From assembly GCA_903939665.1 (NCBI GenBank), contig CAJAHZ010000177.1, forward strand, positions 1 to 8,333: DNA of 8,333 bases, read 5' to 3'. A program made the translations under genes and the position numbers. Positions 1 through 5,784 of the stretch are shown piece by piece. The stretch is from an uncultured Pseudomonadota bacterium (GTDB lineage Bacteria > Pseudomonadota > Gammaproteobacteria > Burkholderiales > Rhodocyclaceae). Every line of letters starts with the position of its first letter. Position 1 is the first letter of the stretch. Below the pieces are notes generated by a model that worked only from the letters and a program-made list of their open reading frames with translations, was not told the DNA's origin and did no database searches.

Positions 1-190
1 GCTGGCAGCCCGCTTCGACTCGCTGGCCTGGGTGGTTCTCGGCACCACACTGGGCATGATGGCGGCAAACATTCCCGCCGTATTGATCGGCGAAAAGCTG
101 GCCAAGAATCTGCCGCTCAAGGCGATCCGCTGGACGGCGGCTGCGGTATTTGCTGCGACCGGGGCACTGACACTGATCACTTCGGCTTGA
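1..190 (+). CDS. TMEM165/GDT1 (UPF0016) family transporter, C-terminal fragment
   Basis: Reading frame 2 is open from the left edge to a TGA at 188-190 and encodes the last 62 residues of a membrane protein. The fragment has two hydrophobic segments joined by a short charged stretch. The first contains GTTLGMMAANIPAVLIGE and the second reads roughly WTAAAVFAATGALTLI. The pattern G-T-x-x-G-M-x-x-A-N-x-P-A-V-x-x-G-E is characteristic of the second half of GDT1/UPF0016 proteins. These are inner-membrane cation transporters, linked to Mn2+ export in bacteria and to Mn2+/Ca2+ handling in eukaryotes. The substrate here is inferred from the family only. The start and the first E-x-G-D-K/R motif lie outside the window. 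An inverted repeat overlaps the stop codon. Confidence 0.82.
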   Translation, partial: LAARFDSLAWVVLGTTLGMMAANIPAVLIGEKLAKNLPLKAIRWTAAAVFAATGALTLITSA

Positions 191-201
191 GGCAAGCCGA
201 A
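181..201. repeat. 8-bp inverted repeat over the transporter stop codon
   Basis: TTCGGCTT at 181-188 and AAGCCGAA at 194-201 are perfect reverse complements around a 5-base loop. The hairpin spans the TGA of the transporter gene and lies in the 28-bp gap between two convergent genes, where a bidirectional terminator would be expected. Neither strand has a T-run after the stem, so this is not a canonical intrinsic terminator. Its function is inferred from position only. Confidence 0.4.
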
Positions 202-218
202 CCCACCGGCACTAGCCG

Positions 219-827
219 TCAGGCAAAGGAATCGAGGCGACCGCCCACCAGCTCGGCACCGCTGTTGCTGCGCTCTACCCCACGATAAAATTTCGTGCTG
301 CCGCCATCCTGTGCAACGGTCGCCGCCTCTTCCTGCTGCTGCGCGGCAAGCTCCCGCCGTGCCTGCTGTTCCAGCTGGCCGGCCTGCGCTGCAACGCTAC
401 GGTCCTGCGGCGACGGATCGGCAGGCGCCAGCGCGGTAGCGCGAATGTGCTGCGCCTTGGGAATGGTATCTGCTGGCGTCCGACCGGGTGAAGTATCAAT
501 CGACACCTCGCCGGACACCGCATACTGCCTGTTATCCGGCCCCGTCTCGTAGCTGTAACTCGGACCACCGCGAACCAGATCGGCGCCTACCGCGATATGC
601 GCCTGTTCGTGCGCCCGCACCCGAATGTCGATCTGCTTCAACTCCCTGATCTGCTGCTGTTGCTCTGGCGTCAGCTCAACCGTCTCTTTAACTGTTTCGG
701 CAGGGCGAACAACCTCACTCGCAGGCTTGGCGGCATCCTGCGGCTTGCTTGGCTGCGGCGCAAAACGGGCAAGGTTTTCAAAGCCGAGGCTCTTGCCGGT
801 CGTGCTGTTCCCTGTACTCTGAACCAT
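219..827 (-). CDS. Predicted SprA-related zinc metalloprotease (CJM1_0395-like)
   Basis: This is a 202-residue protein with no signal peptide or membrane segment. The first 50 residues are rich in Pro, Ala and Ser and look disordered. The conserved core begins near residue 52 (ELTPEQQQQIRELKQ), followed by RAHEQAHIAVGADLVRGG with an HExxH zinc-binding motif at residues 73-77. After it come SYSYETGPDNRQYAVSGEV and SIDTSP, where Glu107 could be the third metal ligand (inference). It continues with a helical section (IRATALAPADPSPQDRSVAAQA) and a Gln/Ala-rich coil. The order HEQAH, YETGPD, YAVGGEV/YAVSGEV, D-x-S-P is typical of the SprA-related family (PF12118 as I recall it), annotated as putative metalloproteases of unknown substrate. 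The ATG at 827 has a GGAG about 13 bases upstream, which is long spacing; no other start suits the frame better. It follows recN on the same strand after 79 bp and may share its transcript. Confidence 0.78.
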   Translation of the reverse strand: MVQSTGNSTTGKSLGFENLARFAPQPSKPQDAAKPASEVVRPAETVKETVELTPEQQQQIRELKQIDIRVRAHEQAHIAVGADLVRGGPSYSYETGPDNRQYAVSGEVSIDTSPGRTPADTIPKAQHIRATALAPADPSPQDRSVAAQAGQLEQQARRELAAQQQEEAATVAQDGGSTKFYRGVERSNSGAELVGGRLDSFA

Positions 828-906
828 GATGGAATAGACGCTCCAACCGAGTGGCTACGCAAAAGCAGCATAGACCATAAGCCAATGTTTTTCCAGCGCT
901 TGCGAC
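828..906. other. 79-bp spacer between recN and the metalloprotease gene
   Basis: This is non-coding on the minus strand. I see no strong hairpin followed by a T-run, so there is no visible terminator between recN and the downstream gene. I also see no convincing -35/-10 pair; TATGCT-like and TATGGT-like hexamers occur but lack a matching -35 at proper spacing. Read-through from recN is the simplest reading. Confidence 0.4.
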
Positions 907-2562
907 TCAGGAGATACTCAGCATCTCGCGTGCGTGCTGACGGGTGATCGCGGTAATTTCAACACCGCCGAGCATTCGCGCAATCTCCTCGACCCGCGCA
1001 TCGGCATCAAGCATCGCCACCCGGCTGCGAATCTGGCCATCCTCACCGCCCTTGGCGACCTGCCACTGCCAGTTGGCGCGTGCCGCTACCTGCGGCAGGT
1101 GGGTAACGCACAGGACCTGCCGCTCGGCGCCCAATTCGCGCAAAAGACGGCCAACGACTTCGGCGACGCCGCCGCCGATACCGACATCGACCTCGTCAAA
1201 AATCAGCGTCGGGACGCTGGCCGCCTGACTGGTGACCACCTGAATGGCCAGACTGATGCGCGAGAGTTCGCCGCCCGAAGCCACCTTGGCCAACGCGCGT
1301 GATTCGTTGCCAGCCAGACCGGCGATACGGAACTCAACCTGCTCCAGCCCGCCGGCATTGCCGCCGTCGATGGCCACCAGCGCAATCTCGAACTGCCCAC
1401 CGCCCAACGCCAGTTGCTGCATCACGCGGCTGACTTCAACACCAAGCGCCTTGGCGGCTTTCAAACGATCTTTGGAAAGACGCCCGGCCAGTTCTTCATA
1501 CTGCCTGCGCGCCTCGGCGACGCGCACCTCAAGAGCAGCAACATCCGCGGCTGCACCCAGTGCAGCGAGACGCTCTTGCCAGCGCGCCAGCATGCCCGGC
1601 AATTCTTCGGGCGTTGCGCGAAATTTGCGTGCGCAGTCGAGCACCGCTGCAATGCGGCCCTCAAGTTCGCCGAGCCGCCGGGGGTCGAGCTCAACGCGAT
1701 CGGCATAGCGGCGCAACGCCGAAACCGCTTCGGCAAGTTCGGCCTGTGCCGACTGCAACAAGGCGGCCACTTCGGCCAGCGCCGGATCATATTCGGCGAG
1801 CCCGTCCAGACGACCAGCCACCGTATCGACCTGCGCTTCGCAAGCCGCATCGCCCTCAGCCAGAATCGCCAGCGAAAACCGAACCCCCTCGGCAAGACCT
1901 GTCGCATGCGCCAAACGCTTGTGCTCACTGTTCAGCGCCGCCCACTCCTCGACCGAAAACCCGAGCGCCTCCAGTTCGCGCACCTGCCAGTCGAGCTGCT
2001 CGCGCTCACGCGTCAGCGCCTCGATGCCACCGGTCGCCGCCTCGAGAGAAAGCCTTGCCTCACGCCAGACGCGCCAGGCGCCCGCCACTTCGGCCAGCAG
2101 GGAATTGAGGCCGGCGTGCGTATCGAGCAATGCCCGCTGCGCATCGCCACGCAGCAAGGACTGGTGCGCGTGCTGCCCGTGGATATCGACCAGCGACTCG
2201 GCGACCTCGCGCAACTGCTGAACGGTGGCCGGCGACCCGTTGAGGTAGGCGCGCGAACGGCCATTGCCATCGAGCACGCGGCGCAACAGCAAACCTTCGC
2301 CGGCGTCCAGATCGTGCTCGCGCAACCAGTCGGCAGCGACCGGCGCGTTATCGAGGTCGAATTCGGCGCTCACCTCGGCGCGCTCAGCGCCACTGCGAAC
2401 GAGACCGGCATCGGCGCGCTCACCCAGAACAAAGGCCAGTGCGTCGACAAGAATCGACTTGCCGGCGCCGGTCTCACCGGTCAACGTGCCAAATCCCGCC
2501 TCGAACTCCAGTTCAAGGCGATCGACCAGCACAAAATCGCGAATCGTTAAACGGCGCAGCAT
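907..2562 (-). CDS. recN: DNA repair protein RecN
   Basis: RecN is a cytosolic SMC-like ATPase that helps tether and repair double-strand breaks with RecA. From the ATG at 2562 the protein has 551 residues, normal for the family. The N-terminal lobe opens MLRRLTIRDFVLVDRLELEF and carries the Walker A motif GETGAGKS (about residues 29-36). The middle, roughly residues 150-370, is long, helical and Leu/Glu/Ala-rich, as expected for the RecN coiled-coil arm. The C-terminal lobe has the ABC signature SGGELSRISLA (about 429), Walker B LIFDEVD (about 453-459) and the switch histidine in VTHLPQVAA (about 488). All nucleotide-site residues are present. A TTG at 2571, three codons upstream, is an alternative start. 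A GAAAG lies 3 bases before the TTG and 12 before the ATG, so spacing does not settle it; homologues favour MLRRL. It sits 25 bp behind nadK and is probably cotranscribed. Confidence 0.96.
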   Translation of the reverse strand: MLRRLTIRDFVLVDRLELEFEAGFGTLTGETGAGKSILVDALAFVLGERADAGLVRSGAERAEVSAEFDLDNAPVAADWLREHDLDAGEGLLLRRVLDGNGRSRAYLNGSPATVQQLREVAESLVDIHGQHAHQSLLRGDAQRALLDTHAGLNSLLAEVAGAWRVWREARLSLEAATGGIEALTREREQLDWQVRELEALGFSVEEWAALNSEHKRLAHATGLAEGVRFSLAILAEGDAACEAQVDTVAGRLDGLAEYDPALAEVAALLQSAQAELAEAVSALRRYADRVELDPRRLGELEGRIAAVLDCARKFRATPEELPGMLARWQERLAALGAAADVAALEVRVAEARRQYEELAGRLSKDRLKAAKALGVEVSRVMQQLALGGGQFEIALVAIDGGNAGGLEQVEFRIAGLAGNESRALAKVASGGELSRISLAIQVVTSQAASVPTLIFDEVDVGIGGGVAEVVGRLLRELGAERQVLCVTHLPQVAARANWQWQVAKGGEDGQIRSRVAMLDADARVEEIARMLGGVEITAITRQHAREMLSIS

Positions 2563-2587
2563 GGCTATCAATAACTTTCAGAAACGC

Positions 2588-3514
2588 TCAATGGACCTTC
2601 GGCTGCTCGCTCCAGTGCAGTTTCTGACGCAGCATGGCGAAATAACTGTAGCCCGGCGGATGAAGAAAACAGATCGAATACTCGGAACGGCGAATACGCA
2701 CCGCGTCATCACGCTTCAGATCGACGGTCACCTGGCCATCAAAGTGCGCCCGCGAATCAGTCGCCTGGATGATGCGAATTTCAATCTCACTGCGATCGCC
2801 GATCAGAATCGGTCGATTGGTCAGCGCATGCGGACACAGCGGCACCAGCGCAATCCCGGCCACCTGCGGATGCATGATCGGGCCGTTGGCCGAAAGTGAG
2901 TAGGCCGTGGAACCGGTCGGCGTCGCGACGATCAAACCGTCCGAACGCAGGTTGTAGATGAACTCTCCGTCGATGAAGAGGCCGAACTCGATCATCCGGC
3001 CGATCGCGCCCTTATCAACGACGATATCATTCAGCGCCAGCGTCGAGAGCATGCTCGCACCGTCGCGCAGCACTTCGGCGTCAAGCAGCATGCGATTTTC
3101 GAGGACAAACTTGCCAGCCAGCAAATCATCCATGCAACTGAGCATGTCGTCGCGCGCAATATCGGTCATAAAACCCAGGCGCCCCTGGTTTACGCCAACC
3201 AGCGGCACGCGAAAACGCGCCAACTGCCGCGCCGCATTGAGCATGGTGCCGTCGCCCCCGAGCACGATGGCAATATCGGCCTGCGCGCCAATCAACGCGA
3301 AGTCGGCGCTCGCCCAACTCTGCGGATCAAGCTGCATGCCCACATTCCTGCCGGTTTCTTCCTCGATCAGCACGGCGATGCCGCGCTCGCGCAAATACCT
3401 CGCCAGAAGGCGTAGCGACTCGGCGATCTCCGGGCTGTGGTACTTTCCGATCAGCGCGATGGTACGCGGCACAGTCGGCCTGCCGGCCAGCGCAGAAACA
3501 AGGGGATCACTCAT
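2588..3514 (-). CDS. nadK: NAD kinase
   Basis: This enzyme phosphorylates NAD+ with ATP or polyphosphate to make NADP+ in the cytosol. Numbered from the ATG at 3514 the protein has 308 residues. It shows the family motifs in order: TIALIGKYHSPEI at 18-30; the diphosphate-binding GGDGTML at 86-92, with the catalytic Asp in GGDG; NQGRLGFMTDI at 109-119; LNDIVV at 161-166; the NAD-binding SDGLIVATPTGSTAYSLSAN at 191-210; PLCPHALTNRPI at 225-236; and FDGQ at 258-261. The frame extends upstream to a GTG at 3538 (316 aa). I prefer the ATG because the extra residues (MNCGLIRA) look unlike homologues, although neither start has a strong Shine-Dalgarno sequence. The gene is divergent from hrcA and leads into recN, a pairing also found in E. 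coli. Confidence 0.95.
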   Translation of the reverse strand: MSDPLVSALAGRPTVPRTIALIGKYHSPEIAESLRLLARYLRERGIAVLIEEETGRNVGMQLDPQSWASADFALIGAQADIAIVLGGDGTMLNAARQLARFRVPLVGVNQGRLGFMTDIARDDMLSCMDDLLAGKFVLENRMLLDAEVLRDGASMLSTLALNDIVVDKGAIGRMIEFGLFIDGEFIYNLRSDGLIVATPTGSTAYSLSANGPIMHPQVAGIALVPLCPHALTNRPILIGDRSEIEIRIIQATDSRAHFDGQVTVDLKRDDAVRIRRSEYSICFLHPPGYSYFAMLRQKLHWSEQPKVH

Positions 3515-3567
3515 GGCCCGAATTAAACCACAATTCACACATCTTTCGCCGCGCGCGCCTGCAACCG

Positions 3568-3575
3568 CCCCATTT
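3568..3575 (+). promoter_or_regulatory. Sigma-32 (RpoH)-like -10 box upstream of hrcA
   Basis: CCCCATTT exactly matches the heat-shock sigma -10 consensus CCCCATnT and lies 28 bases before the hrcA ATG. Transcription would start near 3582 and give a leader of about 22 bases. The -35 half is poor. The nearest CTT-containing match to CTTGAAA is CTTTCGC at 3543-3549, with a gap of 18-19 bases, longer than the usual 13-17. The match could be chance in C-rich sequence, but its place before a heat-shock repressor gene makes it credible. Confidence 0.45.
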
Positions 3576-3580
3576 TTCGC

Positions 3581-3597
3581 AGAATCTTTGTAGAATC
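3581..3597 (+). repeat. AGAATC direct repeat with 11-bp period before hrcA
   Basis: AGAATC occurs at 3581-3586 and again at 3592-3597, one helical turn apart, between the putative -10 box and the hrcA start codon. The second copy covers the place where a ribosome binding site should be, and no good Shine-Dalgarno sequence is present. It could be an operator half-site pair or chance. Confidence 0.35.
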
Positions 3598-3603
3598 GAC
3601 ACC

Positions 3604-4632
3604 ATGCTCGACGAACGCTCGCGAACCCTGCTCAAGACCCTGATCGAACGCTACATTGCGGAAGGACAGCCGGTCGGCTCGCGCGCGCTGTCCAAATATT
3701 CGGGGCTCGACCTGTCAGCCGCCACCGTACGCAACGTAATGGCCGACCTTGAAGATCTGGGCCTGATTGCCAGCCCGCACACCTCAGCCGGGCGAATCCC
3801 GACCTCGCGCGGCTACCGTTTCTTTGTCGACAGCCTGCTCACCATGCAGCCGCTCGAAAAAGAAAAGATCAACGCCATCGAAGGCCAACTCCACCCGTCG
3901 CAGCCGCAGCAGCTGATCAGCAGCGCCTCGCACCTGCTTTCCGGGCTCACGCACTTCGCCGGCATCGTCCTGACCCCCCGCCGCATGACGCCGAGAATCC
4001 GGCAGATGGAGTTCGTCAGCCTGTCCGAAAAGCGCATCCTGCTGATCCTCGTCACCGCAGACGGCGACGTGCAAAACCGGATTCTGTTCACCGAGCGCCC
4101 GTATTCGCCGTCCGAACTGACGATCGCGACCAATTACCTGAACCAGCATTTCGCCGGCCACGATTTTGAACATATCCGCAAGCATGTTCAGGACGAATTG
4201 CTCAAGCTGCGCGGCGATCTGCAGGGGCTGATGGTCGCCGCATTGGCAGCGGGCGACGACGCCATGAGCAAACCCGACGAGCAGTACGTGATTTCCGGCG
4301 AGAGAAACCTGCTCGAAGTAGAAGAATTTTCATCGAACATGAAGCGCCTGCGCGAACTCTTCGACCTCTTTGAACAGCGCACCTCGCTGATGCAGCTGCT
4401 TGACGTTTCGCATCGCGCGGATGGTGTCCAGATCTTCATCGGCGGCGAATCCGGGCTGGCGCCGCTCGACGAATGCAGCGTCGTTACCGCGCCTTACGAA
4501 GTCAATGGCTACGTCGTCGGCTCGGTCGGCGTCATCGGCCCGACGCGCATGGCCTACGAACGCGTCATCCCGATCGTCGACATCACCGCCAAGCTCCTTT
4601 CCTCAGCCCTTACCTACCAGGCAAACTCCTGA
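3604..4632 (+). CDS. hrcA: Heat-inducible transcription repressor HrcA
   Basis: HrcA is a dimeric repressor that binds CIRCE operators of chaperone genes and depends on GroEL for activity. The 342-residue length fits the family. Residues 1-76 form the winged-helix DNA-binding domain: MLDERSRTLLKTLIERYI, PVGSRALSK, then the recognition helix ATVRNVMADLEDLGLI at 40-55, then the wing PHTSAGRIPTSRGYRFFVD at 58-76. The rest is the GAF-like dimerisation domain with the inserted segment, including ERNLLEVEEF, IFIGGE at 277-282 and GVIGPTRMAYERVIPIVD at 309-326. The ATG at 3604 begins the conserved MLDERSR sequence but lacks a clear Shine-Dalgarno sequence. Its stop TGA shares one base with the hemH ATG. 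No CIRCE is visible upstream or elsewhere in the window, so its targets presumably lie elsewhere. Confidence 0.96.
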   Translation: MLDERSRTLLKTLIERYIAEGQPVGSRALSKYSGLDLSAATVRNVMADLEDLGLIASPHTSAGRIPTSRGYRFFVDSLLTMQPLEKEKINAIEGQLHPSQPQQLISSASHLLSGLTHFAGIVLTPRRMTPRIRQMEFVSLSEKRILLILVTADGDVQNRILFTERPYSPSELTIATNYLNQHFAGHDFEHIRKHVQDELLKLRGDLQGLMVAALAAGDDAMSKPDEQYVISGERNLLEVEEFSSNMKRLRELFDLFEQRTSLMQLLDVSHRADGVQIFIGGESGLAPLDECSVVTAPYEVNGYVVGSVGVIGPTRMAYERVIPIVDITAKLLSSALTYQANS

Positions 4633-5732
4633 TGCCCCGTTTTCTCCCCGAACCGGCGTACCGTCACGGCGCACCGGACAAGACCGCTATTCTCCTGATC
4701 AACCTCGGCACACCCGAAGCGCCGACTGCGCCGGCCGTTCGCCGTTATCTGAAAGAGTTTCTTTCCGACCCGCGCGTCGTCGAAATCCCGCGCCCGATCT
4801 GGTGGCTGATTCTGAACGGCATCATCCTCAACGTTCGGCCAAAAAAATCGGCCGCCAAATACGCCTCGGTATGGACGCCGGAAGGCTCGCCGCTCAAAGT
4901 GCACACCGAGCGCCAGACCAAACTGCTGCGCGGCCTGCTCGGCCAGGCCGGACATCACGTCGTCGTCGATTACGCGATGCGCTACGGCCAGCCATCCATT
5001 CCGGCAACGCTGACCCGCCTCAAGGCCGAAGGCTGCACGCGCATTCTGCTCCTGCCGCTCTACCCGCAATACGCCGCCAGCACCTCAGCCACGGCTTATG
5101 ACGCCGCCTGCACCTGGGCGCAGGCAACGCGCAACCAGCCGGAAATCCGCAGCGTGCGCAGCTTCGCCGATCACCCCGGCTACATCAGCGCGCTGGCGGC
5201 CAGCGTGCGCGAGCACTGGATGCACAACCCGCGCGACACCGGCTCCTATCGACTGATCATGAGTTTTCATGGCGTGCCGCGCTACACGCTCGACAAGGGC
5301 GACCCCTACCACTGCGAGTGCCAGAAAACCGGGCGGCTTCTGGCCGAGGCACTCGGGCTGTCGAAGGACGAATACCAGATCTGTTTTCAGTCGCGCTTCG
5401 GTCGCGCCGAGTGGCTGCAACCCTATACGTCGCAAACCTTGCACGCACTGGGCCAGCAAGGCATCCAGCGGGTCGACATGATCTGCCCGGGATTCCCGGC
5501 CGACTGCCTCGAAACCCTGGAAGAAATCGCCATCGAGGGCAAGCTCGAATTCATCCAGGCCGGTGGCAAGGACTACCGTTACATCCCCTGCCTGAACGAG
5601 CGTGACGACTGGATTCGCGCGCTCGCCGACATTGCCACGACACAACTGCAGGGCTGGCCCACCGGCAAGGCTGATCCCGCGACGCTAGAGCTCAGCGCTC
5701 TGCGTGCCAAGGCACTTGGCGCGCCTTCCTGA
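4632..5732 (+). CDS. hemH: Ferrochelatase (protoporphyrin/coproporphyrin type)
   Basis: Ferrochelatase inserts Fe2+ into the porphyrin macrocycle at the end of haem synthesis and is soluble or peripheral at the inner membrane. The 366-residue protein starts MPRFLPEPAYRH at the ATG that overlaps the hrcA stop (TGATG). Upstream codons in the frame lie inside hrcA and are not conserved-looking. Motifs in order are LLINLGTPEAPTAPAVRRYL at 21-40; LSDPRVVEIPR at 44-54; TPEGSPL at 82-88; AMRYGQPSI at 115-123; LPLYPQYAASTSAT at 141-154; the metal-site histidine in SFHGVPRYT (His213); HCECQKT at 227-233; FQSRFGRAEWL at 252-262; and GFPADCLETLEEI with the catalytic glutamate at about 294. Nothing essential is missing. 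The overlap with hrcA and the lack of an evident ribosome binding site suggest translational coupling. Haem synthesis sharing a transcript with a heat-shock repressor is known in other betaproteobacteria. Confidence 0.96.
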   Translation: MPRFLPEPAYRHGAPDKTAILLINLGTPEAPTAPAVRRYLKEFLSDPRVVEIPRPIWWLILNGIILNVRPKKSAAKYASVWTPEGSPLKVHTERQTKLLRGLLGQAGHHVVVDYAMRYGQPSIPATLTRLKAEGCTRILLLPLYPQYAASTSATAYDAACTWAQATRNQPEIRSVRSFADHPGYISALAASVREHWMHNPRDTGSYRLIMSFHGVPRYTLDKGDPYHCECQKTGRLLAEALGLSKDEYQICFQSRFGRAEWLQPYTSQTLHALGQQGIQRVDMICPGFPADCLETLEEIAIEGKLEFIQAGGKDYRYIPCLNERDDWIRALADIATTQLQGWPTGKADPATLELSALRAKALGAPS

Positions 5733-5738
5733 AGTGCC
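5702..5738. repeat. Two mutually exclusive hairpins at the 3' end of hemH
   Basis: GCGTGCCAAG (5702-5711) pairs with CTTGGCGCGC (5715-5724) around a 3-base loop: ten pairs with one G-U wobble. An alternative stem joins GGCACTT (5711-5717) to AAGTGCC (5732-5738) across the stop codon. The two stems share bases and cannot form together. Neither is followed by a T-run, so this may be a factor-dependent or weak terminator, or a 3'-end stabiliser. The remaining gap to 5784 shows nothing clear. Confidence 0.35.
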
Positions 5739-5784
5739 GCAAAAGACTCTGCGCTACCTTGTCAAACACATCAGGTAATTATTG

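Larger units (their letters stand above)
3515..3603. promoter_or_regulatory. Divergent nadK/hrcA intergenic region
   Basis: This 89-bp gap must hold the promoters of both nadK (leftward) and hrcA (rightward) unless these lie inside the genes. It includes a GC-rich block (GCCGCGCGCGCC around 3549-3560), a sigma-32-like -10 box and a direct repeat, both listed separately. There is no CIRCE operator (TTAGCACTC-N9-GAGTGCTAA). For nadK the best -35 candidate is TTGCAG (complement of 3561-3566), but no good -10 hexamer lies 16-18 bases further on. Confidence 0.6.

Noticed and set aside
1414..2550. A 378-codon open frame on the plus strand antisense to recN
   Set aside because: It lies wholly within recN, whose protein has every family motif. 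The plus-strand product is Arg/Gln/Leu-rich without recognisable motifs, as expected of a high-G+C shadow frame.
3549..3560. GCGCGCGC run in the nadK-hrcA gap as a Z-DNA or repeat element
   Set aside because: It is only a few alternating bases, common in sequence of this composition, with no further support.
3591..3596. TAGAAT as a sigma-70 -10 box for hrcA
   Set aside because: It would place the transcription start at the start codon, and the matching -35 position is CCCCAT, far from TTGACA.
4473..4631. Upstream extension of hemH to an ATG at 4473 (419 aa)
   Set aside because: The extra 53 residues lie inside the conserved hrcA C-terminus in another frame and are Arg-rich. The ATG at 4632 gives a normal-length ferrochelatase.
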